Position numbers and translations under genes: made by a program. Under the pieces are notes generated by a model. The model had not been told where the DNA came from, searched no databases, and was given only the letters and a program-made list of their open reading frames with translations. From contig VYZB01000279.1 of assembly GCA_013397455.1 (NCBI GenBank), forward strand, positions 1 to 64,000: a DNA stretch of 64,000 nucleotides, in the 5' to 3' direction. Origin of the DNA: Crotophaga sulcirostris. Taxonomy: Eukaryota; Chordata; Aves; Cuculiformes; Crotophagidae. Below are positions 38,034 to 48,605 of this stretch, one piece after another (positions within the stretch are counted from its first letter, which is position 1; each line of letters begins with the position of its first letter).

Positions 38034-40278
38034 AATTTCTTCAGCATTCTCTTCCCACTTGGACAGCAGCCCCAGCAAAGTCCTGTTGGCTGTCTGAAGT
38101 GTTTCATATTCAAATCGAAGAAGTAGAGAAGGGATGTTTGGAAAGAGCAGCTCTTTGAGGGAAGAGGCAAAAGTCTGGCTTTTGTAGGGGATGGATGACA
38201 AAGGCATTGTTTTACCTGGAGCCAACAATGGCAGAACCTGGAGTAATGATCGGTTCAGAGTCTCTTTTGCGTGACAGGAGGGAAATCACTTTTCAATGTT
38301 ATTAAGATTTGGTTCAGATAAGAGGTTGAAAAGACATAATTTAGGTAGAGTTTTGTGAAGGAACAGTTATTCCTCATCACAAAAGTTTACCTGCATGTGT
38401 TTTTAACATAGTTGTGATGTATATGCTAATATTGTGCTTGTGTCTTGTTCCTCCTGTGCTGGACTGCAAGTATGTCTATCTCTGTTGTATATCAAATACT
38501 GTGTGTATAAGAATACATCCTTTCTGGGAACTATCATTCTGCTTGTAAAATGGAGACAGGGGCTGAGGAGTATAAGCTGCAGAACCCTTAGGACTTGTGG
38601 AAGCCTCCAGAAAATGTACTGCAGCTTCATAGATATGTTTCCTTTTGAAGATAGTAGAGGGTCAAGAGGCAGTTGATAGAACCTGTGCTGGAAAAACCTA
38701 TCATGAAGGCTTTTTGGGATGGGAATACAGGAAAGTCTGTTCTACTTCTTACAGAATTTTTATAGGATTTATATTCTTAACCCCAGGAATCTATGTGCTG
38801 ATTTATCTTTCTGGTGCATCTCACTCAAGTTTAGATCATGTTTCTACAGACAGCGTTTCTCGTGATTTAAACCTCCAAAGTATTTAATTTTGAGACAAGA
38901 TTGTTAGTTCAGTTTCAAAAAGGCTCAGTGCGGAACTGTACATTGAATGGTATTTCATTATCTGTAAAAATAATAACCAAGAGGAGAAGCCATTGTGGGG
39001 CCTAGAATTTGGTAAAATTATCTCTGCAGCTGTCTGACGCGTGACAAAAGACCGTGTGTTTAACAACATAATAAAAGTTGTGTGTGCCTTTTTTTCCTCC
39101 AAGTGAAGAAAGAGACACTGTGGTATGCCTGAGGATTTACTCTCCATTCTCTTTGAAAAGTGGTAAGTCATAAGCACTACTTATTCACTACACCAGCCGC
39201 AGGCATCTTACCATGCCATTTCACACTCTTGAACCCCCAGAGGAGAGATACCATTTTGTGACCACAGGACTGCAGCTACAGCATGAAAGTACAATAGTTT
39301 TTGGTTCTGTGGGAGAATAAAATTATGGTGAGGATGAATATGGCAGCTGTGAAAACAACTCCCATGTCCTTCTTTAGAGAAAGTAGAAGACAGAGTATTT
39401 ATTCTGAATCAACGAGCTTGAACATTCAGTCAAGTTGTAAGAAATTGTAAAACACAACACTACTTATATTTTATCTTTTATCTTTGTTTAAAGACAGGTT
39501 TTTGCAAATTGCTGGTCCACTCCCCCCCGATAGGTAGATAGAAAGAAAATCATTGTGGAAAATATGTTATGCCCCTGTAGCATGTAATTATGTGACAAAA
39601 AATATATCAGGCTGTGCTGCAGGCAAGACATTATGTCTCATTAGTGTTTGGTGGACTAGATCACAAACAAAATGTTTCAAAAATGTCTACTGCCTCTGAT
39701 TCTTGTTCACTGCTTATACACACAGCCACATTCAAAATTAGGCAATTCCTGGAAAGAGATTTCATTGGGCCAGCCCTGTTTCTAGTAATTTGGTTGTCGA
39801 ATTAAAAGGACTTGTCCTTCAGCAGCTGCACTCCAAGGGACTAAAAGCAGGCACGCTGTTCTCAGTAAGCAAGCAGTCATTTTTAACAAAGGTAATGATA
39901 CCAAATTACCCTGTGTGGTGCTTTATGATAACTGGTTTCATGTAGTTTTCAAAGATCGGTACTGGCCATACAAGGTACTCCTGAGATGCACAGGCCAGAA
40001 AGCACTCATGATCCGAGATATCCCATTTGAGATCTGATATTTTGCCCCAGTGGATGAGACTGAATTCAACAGGAGCATTATCAACAACAGACTCACTTAG
40101 GGCTGTGGTTCTATGCCTTCATGCCAATATGCTGCAAGCCATTTATAAAAAAAAAGTGAGCGATCTGCAGCTGAGGATGCGATCTCATTTTTTGTATTTC
40201 ATCCCTGACCACCTCAGCAGCTGATAATTGAGGTAAAAATCGCCTGTTGAATTTAACAGTTGAATTAAACACTTTGTA

Positions 40279-40296
40279 GTTGTTGTTGTTGTTGTT
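40279..40296 (+). repeat. (GTT)n microsatellite
   Basis: Six trinucleotide units, almost perfect. Confidence 0.85.
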
Positions 40297-40589
40297 AGGA
40301 TTTGTTCATGGGCGGCAAAGGAACTGTAATCGAATCTTTGCTGCTTCATTTCTGCTCACTAGCTTTGCATTTGCACTATTCCTGAAATACTTGCAAGCCT
40401 CTGTCATCTAGTCATTCTCTGAGTTCCCATCCATTAAGGCAGTAAAGAGGAAATGGTGGTTTGTTTCTTGATATCCGCAAGCCTTTTGAGATACACCCAG
40501 TCCAATCATTTTTAGTAGAGTCGAAGCATGCTTATTGATTTCTCATTCACTTTAGAAATTGTTTCTGTTTTCTTGAAAGACCAATGTAT

Positions 40590-40790
40590 GAATTTTAACA
40601 TGCCATATACTCAGCGACAGACAATAATAAAGCATACTACTTTGACCTTTTCAGTTGCCTGCACTTTAATTTACTAGCTATTCTCATTCTCCTTTGTTTA
40701 TGGCTCCTCAATATAACTGGCAAGGAGAAAGCAGACCAGACGACTAGTCAAGATGCAGATTATTTGAAAGACTAAAGCCTAGCTTTATTG
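40590..40790. promoter_or_regulatory. Candidate conserved non-coding element
   Basis: A dense non-repetitive block with CpGs at about 40615 and 40741. It carries a nuclear-receptor half-site-like tttgacctttt (40641-40651), a TCF/SOX-like tcctttgttt (40690-40699) and TAAT-type words. Function is inference from motif clustering only. Confidence 0.2.
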
Positions 40791-41254
40791 TTGTGTTAAA
40801 AGTTTATGGTCTTTTGTGGGTGATACTGGACATTAAAATGATGATAACCTATTCTTTCATAGAAACATTAAGTGTCACAAGTTCAATTAACTTGTAGCAG
40901 TTTATGGGCCAGCATCCAGTTTCAGCAATGGTAGTGTAATTTGGATTAAGCCTTACAGGAGTTAATGAATTTCCTCAGAATTTTGTGAATAAGACTATGT
41001 GATTTGTTTAAAAGTGTCCTTGTGGGTTCTCACCTGACCACAGCTCTGTCTCCAGGCTGCTGGCTACTGGGTAATCAGCGGGAAAATAATGCCATCACTG
41101 CTTTTCTCCTTACCAGCTTGACTTGCAATAGCTGAACCCACTGATCTGGGACTATTTCCTCGATCATACGATCATGAAGAAAGGAAGAAAGCAACTTGTT
41201 TGACTGATGGAGAAAAGTGAAAAGGGCTAATGGCTGCCTGTGATCTTTCCCCAG

Positions 41255-41357
41255 GCACTTGTGAAATGCAAGCTATGGTCCAAACTACGGCTGGAGAGAC
41301 TCACTGTGTTTGGTTGTTATCAGCACGTGTCAAAACTTCTGAACATCCTTCAGCTTG
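41255..41357 (+). other. Possible exon with plausible splice sites
   Basis: A 103-base segment is bounded on the left by 'gatctttccccag' (41242-41254), a reasonable acceptor, and on the right by 'cttg' then 'gtaaaa' (donor GT at 41358-41359). It is open in one frame throughout (part of a 71-codon frame at 41240-41455), but the peptide is unfamiliar. A second strong acceptor lies downstream at 42235-42236 after a long pyrimidine tract. The pair could belong to a non-coding RNA on the + strand. Splice-like words are common in random sequence, so this is weak. Confidence 0.15.
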
Positions 41358-41798
41358 GTAAAAACCTTGAGGATATTTTCATGGTAAGAATGGTAGGAGG
41401 ACAGCAAAATGCTCTTTTAAAAGGTTTGTTTATGCAGGGATGTCTGAGAGTTTAGTGATGCTGCATGTGGGAAATAAGAGTGACAGTAGGGTCTGGATTT
41501 TTGCAGCAGAGCTGTGTGTATAATAAATGATTTCAGTTTTTGGGTGGTTCTGAAAATCTGCAAGTGGGATCTATACATTAAAAGAAAAAAGGAGTGATGA
41601 AAAAGGAGAAAAAAAGACAAAAAAAGAGAAGCTGCTTTGATAATTTGGTTTGTTTCATTTGCTCTCCATCAATTTGTTTTGATTTCAGGCTTGCTGTTAT
41701 GTTTTTAATTTTTATGTCTCTGTAGGACTGCAATAAAAAATACAACTAGGGAAATAAGGAAGGGTAGCCAAAGGTTGATTACAGTCTGTTGCTCATTG

Positions 41799-42050
41799 CA
41801 TAGATTTATAGATTGTTAAGGCAGAAAAGACTGTGATGATCTTCTAAATTGGCCTACATGCATTAAATTTTACCCACTGAGTCCTGCACCAAGCCTAAGA
41901 ACGTATGACTGAACTGACTCAAAGTTCTTGAAGCATATACTCTATCTTCATTTAAAAGTGTGAAGATTTAAAGAGATCTAGGCATCATTAAGATTTAAGG
42001 AGATGGAGAGCATCCTCCAAGACCTCGGGATAATCTTCTGAAAGTTAGAG
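41799..42050 (-). mobile_element. Ancient CR1-like LINE 3' relic, antisense
   Basis: The + strand reads like a decayed reverse complement of the 3' region of an old amniote CR1 lineage that is familiar from turtles and crocodilians. The ordered matches are: 'catagatttatagattgtta' (opening, 41799), 'gatgatcttctaaattggcc' (41834-41853), 'cattaaattttacccactga' (41861-41880), 'aacgtatgactgaactgac' (41900-41918), 'cttgaagcatatactctat' (41926-41944), 'gagatggagagcatcctcca' (42000-42019), and a degenerate 'taatcttctg' block. The order and spacing convince more than any single word. Divergence is heavy, consistent with an insertion before birds radiated. Confidence 0.7.
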
Positions 42051-43851
42051 ACTCAGTTTAAAGAAAAAGCAAATGGAATCACTCCTGTCTCTTTTTTTTT
42101 CATTATTCTTAGTTCCATTTACAGGCTGTAGAATAATATGCTTGATAGATCGAGTCTTAAAAGCATTAGAAATGTTCTTTCTGCTTGGATAAATCAAGGC
42201 AGTGGTGAATTACTGTCTTTTCTCCTTCCTTTCTAGAAAGCAAAGAAGCAGCAAAGATTAAATCCTACCTCATGGATCCAGAGAACCAACATCACTTGAC
42301 AGTGCTCCCAGGATGGCGTGGCTCAAGCATTACTGTCTGACAGGTTCTGACTGTAAAGATGATGCTTACCTCCAGGAAATCAGTGAGATTCACTGTGGAG
42401 TTACCAGTATTACCAGCAAGGAAAAAATGTCAGAATGAAAGGATACCTGTATTTGGTAGAGCTGGCTGAAAATTTTCCATATTTCCATGCCCATTTTTAG
42501 TACTATCTTACTGAAACCTGTGGTTTTGATGAAAACCTTTGTTTTCCTCAAGCAAAAATTGTTGTGCAGAACTTGAATGTATCATTTTAATTTGGGTTTT
42601 GAAATGTTCTGGTTTTGTTTGGGCAAGAAAAAACAAAACTCCGCGTTAAAAGTCAAATCTCAGCAAAGATTTGAATAAATTCAAACACAAGGCATATTCC
42701 TACAGAAAGAGGTTAATCTAGCTTACAATTATGTTTATTTAACTTTAATCAGCCAGCTGTAGTTTTCTTCAAATATAATACATCAGGGATTTGTGGATAT
42801 TCACTAAAGAACTGGGACAATAAAAAAGGAATGATAATTCAGACTATAAGTTGTTTTTGAAATGTTTGATACTATAGTAAGAAGGAGCTCAGACTATGGT
42901 TTTATAGATATAGACATTTGTCCCAGTTTTCTATAGTGACATAAATTAGCTTAGCTCTTTTGCAGTTATTGCATCAGATTCCTAGCTGATATGAATCCAA
43001 GCAACTCTATTGCTATGAGTCAAATTTACATCTGGAATAAAATGGCACAGCTGTCTTCATAAAGTCAGGGGGTCACTTCTGCAGGGCTATAAACCTAAAT
43101 TCATGAAGTTACCTGATGCAGATCAGTGGCAGATTTGACCTGTGTGAGGTTTTATTGAACAGTCTGAACCATTGCTGAGCAGTTCTCACCACAGAGTTCA
43201 GTAACTGACAGTAACTGATTCATTTTTTATTTTTCATTCTATCCATTTTTTTTCCCCTGGATGACTTTTACTGCTGCACCAAGTGATACACAGACATTGT
43301 CATGTGCATGAGCTGGAAGGACAGAAAGTCACGTGTCTGTCTTTGTGCCCTGATTTATAGATGAAGCTTAGAAGGGGAAAGACACTTTCTTCCACTGTGG
43401 TTTCTGCTTTGTGCCCAAGCAGATGTATTCTGGTGCCTCACAGGGGATTTATCAGAGTGTAAATATATAACCATTAATAACTATTCTGAGGCTTTGCACC
43501 CACAAGCTTTTTCATAGCCACTAATTCTTAATGAAGATCAAAGAAATACTGGGAGAGGGGAAATTATTTTCCCACCCTAGCTCCTGACTCCCTCATTGTC
43601 TTGTGCAAAATGGACTTAATAATTCTCACTGATATAATATGTTCAAAGAGCCCCTCTTAAAGGATTTCCCAACAGACAGCCCTGAAGTACTTCACTGGGC
43701 ACCCTTACATACACTTAACACCTCTAGAAGGGCTATGCCAGATACATTTAAGACAGAATTTTAATTTTCTGCTGACTCCTCTGCCCTCCCTTTCATACAC
43801 AGATATATTTTTATTTTGGTCTCTACTGCCTCTAAGGAAATAAGATAAGGT

Positions 43852-43877
43852 TATATATATATATATATATATATATT
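43852..43877. repeat. (TA)n microsatellite
   Basis: About 13 uninterrupted TA units. This is self-complementary sequence able to form a hairpin or cruciform, and it is likely to be length-polymorphic. Confidence 0.95.
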
Positions 43878-45164
43878 TCTTTTCTCTGCATATGACAAAT
43901 AACAGCAAATGCCATTGTAGCAGCAAGAGGCAGTCATGGCATGTCAGCAAGATTTTATTCTAGTCCTTGTGATCCCTTGCCAGAGATATATGGCTTTCTA
44001 GCTATCAGACACAGTAGCAAAACTCAAATTCAGAAAGCCAATGAGAGCCTGAAGGACCCAATGCTGGGGACTTTCTTTGTCTGGGCTCATGTTATTGACC
44101 ACACGGTTGAGTTGTACTGTATTTAAAAAGCTCACATCTCACTTTCCATGAAATTGGTGTCATTTAATTTATCCACTTACTTTTTCCCATGTTTGAACAA
44201 GGTTTTGCAGCCCTTCCATTCCAATCCCACGCTAAACCTATAACTTTGTGGTCTGTATGTGTAAGCATTAATTTAGGCATTTTCCTTTTATATATTGTCT
44301 TGATTAAGCAATGCAAGGAAATATAACAATGTGAGAAAATCCCTTGCCAGAAGAAGAGTCTCCTCTTCTCATTGGCTCAGAGAAGGTAAAGTTTCTGGGA
44401 AAGATGATTGTAATACAATCGTCTGTTGATGCTGTCCTCTTGCAAATCTCAGCCTGTGCTTGTCAAAGAAGACATGGAAATAAGTCAAACACAAGATGGT
44501 AAAGCATATAGAAGTGGAAGCACTGCTCAGAAACTTTCTTGGCTGTTATGACAGTCCTCGTATTATGCCCATTAAATTTCCTGCAAGTCTCTCCCAAATC
44601 ACTCCTGTACAACATCCTTGTGAAAGAAAAGGATTAAAAAAACCCTCCTCACTATGATGAGATGTATTATTCCAAAGTTATTCCTATTTTTCTGACAACT
44701 GCTTTGAGTAGCTGAGTTCAATTAGGTCCATTTCTGGAAAGAGTTGGGCTTACACCTGCTTGCAAAATGATGTATCCCATCCCCTGTATAGTAGCTCTCA
44801 AACTGGGCTCTGCATTTTCTGTGATAGCACCTTGCTTCGCTCTAAATTCCTTGGAGAATTTCTTTGGAGGTAGTTACTTGCTAAGACGTAGAAGTGTTTC
44901 TATGTTTTGATTTGGTGCATTCTTTTAATGTGCCAGATAAAAGCACATGTTGACTTAAAGACATAGTTTTTTTCAAATGGGAACAAAATTAACGATATCC
45001 ATAATGAAGGGTCTGCTTGAATACTTCTACCTCCTTCTCTTTTTTTAAACTGAAATCTCTATTTATTAATGCAAGATGCAGCTTTATTACCCCAAAAGGT
45101 AGCTACTAAAATGTGATTATGTTGCTACTTTTGCACTGTAGTTGGGTTTCCCATTGTCCCATGT

Positions 45165-45178
45165 GATTGCATGGCAAC
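45165..45178. promoter_or_regulatory. RFX X-box-like motif
   Basis: gattgcatggcaac matches the palindromic RFX X-box consensus at about 11 of 14 positions, with a perfect right half-site (atggcaac). A further gttgctac word lies 44 bases upstream (45121-45128). It sits in a non-repetitive block. No gene promoter is nearby in the window, so any role would be as a distal element. Confidence 0.25.
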
Positions 45179-45529
45179 TAATTTGGTATGTTTGGTGAAG
45201 GCTTAAAGACTGAGGAGTCCTTTCCTACCCTGTTAAAAAACAGCAAGAGATTGACATAGAAATTCGAAGAGCCTTGTGCTTTTTAAAGAGTTTATCTGGC
45301 TCTTGGCTTTGAGCTCAGGGTACATATTTTCATGCTTTTCAGAAAAACAATGGCAAGAGCATTTTACACATACTTTCCTAATTGCATTGCATCAGAAGAT
45401 GGAATCATAGGAAAGACTCGTAATAAAATTAGGAGCATTGGTCAGCTACATAATCCATGTTGCTTTTCAGTAACTTCTTGCTGTAAAGTGAGCCAGGCAA
45501 TAAGCACGGTGATATAAACTGTGTGTTCT

Positions 45530-45545
45530 GCTATATTAATATAGC
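45530..45545. repeat. Perfect 16-bp AT-rich palindrome
   Basis: gctatattaatatagc equals its own reverse complement with no spacer. It could be a protein-binding dyad or merely a chance AT-rich palindrome. I see no repeat of it elsewhere in the window. Confidence 0.9.
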
Positions 45546-47156
45546 TTGAGATTCGTCTGTTATGATTCATTATTAGAGTAAATTCAAAGGAAAATTATTT
45601 TATGAGGAAAGTTTGCTTTTTTAAAAAAGTACTTCTTCCCACTCCGCTGACATTAGTGGATGTGTTTGCCTCACCTAGAATGCTATACGATATTCCAAAT
45701 TTATTGTGACTGTAAACAACAACTCTGCTTGCTTTATAGCTTTCCTGGGCTCCAACAGTAAAACACAATATCTCTATCTGATTGGAATTATGTGTTATAA
45801 CAGTTTTATGGTGGGGGGTAAAGCTCTGATAAAGATAAAATAGAGTTTTGCTTTTTTGTTTGACCTTGTCATTTGAAAAAGCATTGCACTCTAACGAGAT
45901 ATAATTTAAAAGACCTCTGGGAGCAAATTGAGTTTACTGAGATATTTTTAAGAGTAATTACTTACTGTGAGTTCTTAGTGCACTCTGTTACAGTTCTTTT
46001 CCTAGCAAATGTAGATATCTGGGACTGCATAGAATGGATTAGAGCTTCTACGATTAATGTTTGATGGGAGACAGTAGTGAAAAAGATGGATGCTTATATA
46101 ACTGACATTTCCAGCATTTACAGCCATAGACTAAAATGCCAGGCACATAATTTCAAGTAAAATGGCAGACCCAACTCAATAATATTTAATGATGTAGTAG
46201 ACCTTGGCTATGAGAATTGTTAACGGAAGTCATTGCCCTGCATTTATCGAATTGTTAAAATGAGTTGAATAACAGTTGTGTTTTGCAGGAGTTTTGTTTT
46301 AGGAATTTATTTCTGAGATCTAGTACTCTGAAAATAAATTATTTATCATTCCAGTCAACACAAAATATAGGAAAGACTTCGAGCTAGTTATCTGATGGCA
46401 AGATTTTTACATTGACTTTGTCGTGATGTTTACAGCACAGAAATATATTCAGTAGCTCAGGACACAGTTTGGAAGATTGGGTGAGATTGATTTGAAAAGG
46501 TAGTGAAAGATCAAATTACCTCCCAGAAGAATCTCCTTTTAGTAGTTTGACTCTTTACAAAGTCGGATCTTTTTGTCTGTCATCATACTTTTAGGGACGT
46601 CAAGATTTAGATTTTGCAGAACGTATTATATCACAGAGATACTTGCGTACCAGAGCCATGATATCACTGATGAAGTCAACAAACAGAATATTGACTTCTT
46701 CAGTACCTTTCTACTAATATTTTAGAGAGCCTGGAATAAGCAATAAGGACTTGAACTGATGGAGAACCTCAAACTGATGGATGCCTGTAGGTGTCTTGAC
46801 ATCAGGTCTGCAGCCACAGAGCCTCCCAGGGCTCTCTACCAGGCAGAGTTTCTCCATGTGGAAGGCACGGAGCAAAGGTGTACTGGAAGAAGTATGCAAG
46901 TCCTTCTGTTTGTGGGCTTGTAGGATTTCCATTGGAAATCCAATGCAGCAATGTAACAAATTAGATTTTCCAGCCAGAGCCAGATGATTGTGCAGGCTTT
47001 CCAGAAGTTTACAAATGAAAAATGGCCAGTATATGCATTCAGGTTCAGCAAAAACAAAAAACCATCAAATTTTTACTTTCTGAAAAGGAATTTTTAAAGA
47101 ATTTTATCTCTTCCAAAATCTAAGCATCTTGTTTTGAATTCTGAGTATTCTACCTA

Positions 47157-47178
47157 TAAAAAAAAAAAAAGGAAAAAA
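47157..47178 (+). repeat. A-rich tract
   Basis: Thirteen A, then GG and six A. No retroposon body is recognisable upstream. Confidence 0.85.
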
Positions 47179-47291
47179 TGGATTGGAACAAAAATAAGAG
47201 CTCAATTTTTCAAATACCAAGCGAGACACTTGATTTTTTCAGGTTAAACCCAAACCAGATATGTTAGGTAAATAAGCAGAACACTAAATCG

Positions 47292-47340
47292 GTATATATA
47301 CCTCTCTGCCAGTATATATACCTCTCTGCCAGTATATATC
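47292..47340 (+). repeat. 20-bp tandem repeat, about 2.4 copies
   Basis: The unit gtatatatacctctctgcca is perfectly repeated at 47292-47311 and 47312-47331, followed by a partial copy that diverges at its ninth base. Identical copies indicate a recent duplication, so copy number may vary between individuals. Confidence 0.93.
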
Positions 47341-47701
47341 TCGGTCTTTTAACTGTAAATGGAAGAGTCATCAAGTTGGACCTCTTTAGCCTTAAGACTG
47401 CAGGAGGCACAACAACTGAGGACAAGGAAGAGGTGGTGGGATAGAGATTTCTTAAACAGCCCTCTTCCCTTGGCTGCATCTGTTACATGCCCTATGCAGC
47501 CTGCCTTCACCTTTACCCCTGAAGATGCCTTTTTAACGAATACAATCCCCTCGGCCCCCAGCAGGACTTTGTGCAAGAGAGACACATTGCACCTGATAGG
47601 TCTTCAGAATGGGCTTTAGTTTTTTCTTTGTGGACCGTTACCTTGAGGAACTGTTTTAACTCTGTTCCATCATTGACTGAGCTCCCTGCCTGCTCCTCCA
47701 T

Positions 47702-47723
47702 TTTTATTTTTTTTTTTTTTTTT
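47702..47723 (+). repeat. T-rich homopolymer tract
   Basis: Five T, one A and sixteen or more T, followed by gcag. With that ending it resembles a polypyrimidine tract plus splice acceptor, but nothing downstream looks like an exon. Confidence 0.85.
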
Positions 47724-48407
47724 GCAGAGGAGGGAAAGGCATATAATTACCTGATGTAAATGTAGGAAATTTTCACTTGCGGTCTCCACAGTAGACCCAT
47801 TCACCAGCTATCTGAAAAGACTGAGTCCTGAATATCTAAGCTGCTTTCTTTCAGTGAAATTACGCTAAATTTTGTTTTTCTTTCAAAAAGCCACTCAGCC
47901 TGCTTGTCATGGCCTTGCATATGAATTTATCAAAGCTGCATTACTGTCAATGGGCCATGCCATAGCTCTTGTAGTACTTGGTAGGTCTTTCTATTCTCTG
48001 CAGAAGTGAAGCTGAACTGGCAAATAGCTACATTTCACATCTGAGAAGCGGATCAGGTTAATGCAAAACTTATGGAGAAGTTAACGTAACTGCAAAATGT
48101 TTTAAAATAATTCAGGTGTGGGAGGAAGGGCTGCTATAAGCCCCCAAGACATGGCATGGTGGAAAGTTTCCAGATACTACAGAGTTGCAGGGGGCATCTC
48201 AAGGGCAGTGGTTAGGTGCTTATTTTTGGTCTTGCTTGTTTAGTACTGCAAGAACCAATTTGCCTATCTGAGCACCTTTCTAAGCCAGTAAAACTCCTGG
48301 AGTAGAGTAAATGGTAGTTATAAGTGTAAATTCCTATCAATGTTAAAATTTCCTCTCACTTCAACAGGGCCAGAATTTTCCTGTAGTGTGAAGTTCTGGA
48401 TATTTCA

Positions 48408-48431
48408 GTTTCAGAACTAGTTTCAGAACTT
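48408..48431 (+). repeat. 12-bp tandem duplication
   Basis: gtttcagaacta (48408-48419) is followed immediately by gtttcagaactt. A simple slippage duplication with one later substitution. Confidence 0.85.
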
Positions 48432-48529
48432 TCTTGCGAAAAAACCCCAAAGGACTTGGAAATTTCCCTGTGGAGAGTGTCAGCAGATGCCCAGAAGACA
48501 TCTCCAGGGTCACTTAACTCTCTGGATCC

Positions 48530-48605
48530 TACCCAGCTTCTATTGAAGTTAATTGAAAAAAAACTCCTATTAACTTGAAGAGGTTTTTGGATCTGACTCA
48601 AACAG
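48530..48605. repeat. Possible ancient amniote palindromic repeat
   Basis: Two inverted arms, 'ctattgaagttaattg' (48540-48555) and 'ctattaacttgaag' (48566-48579), are separated by about ten bases and flanked by ggatcctaccc-like and ttttggatctga-like sequence. This arrangement resembles a very old repeat common in reptile and bird genomes whose core reads like 'cattgacttcaatgg' in both directions. I cannot assign a family name with confidence. Confidence 0.4.

Larger units (their letters stand above)
38034..41798. other. Unique non-coding stretch
   Basis: No gene is recognised. It contains a short (GTT)n tract (40279-40296), a candidate conserved element (40590-40790) and a possible exon (41255-41357). 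All are listed separately. Confidence 0.6.

Noticed and set aside
43010..43090. Resemblance to the 'tttacaccagtgtaaat' ancient repeat
   Set aside because: Only isolated short words match. Order and spacing are not convincing.
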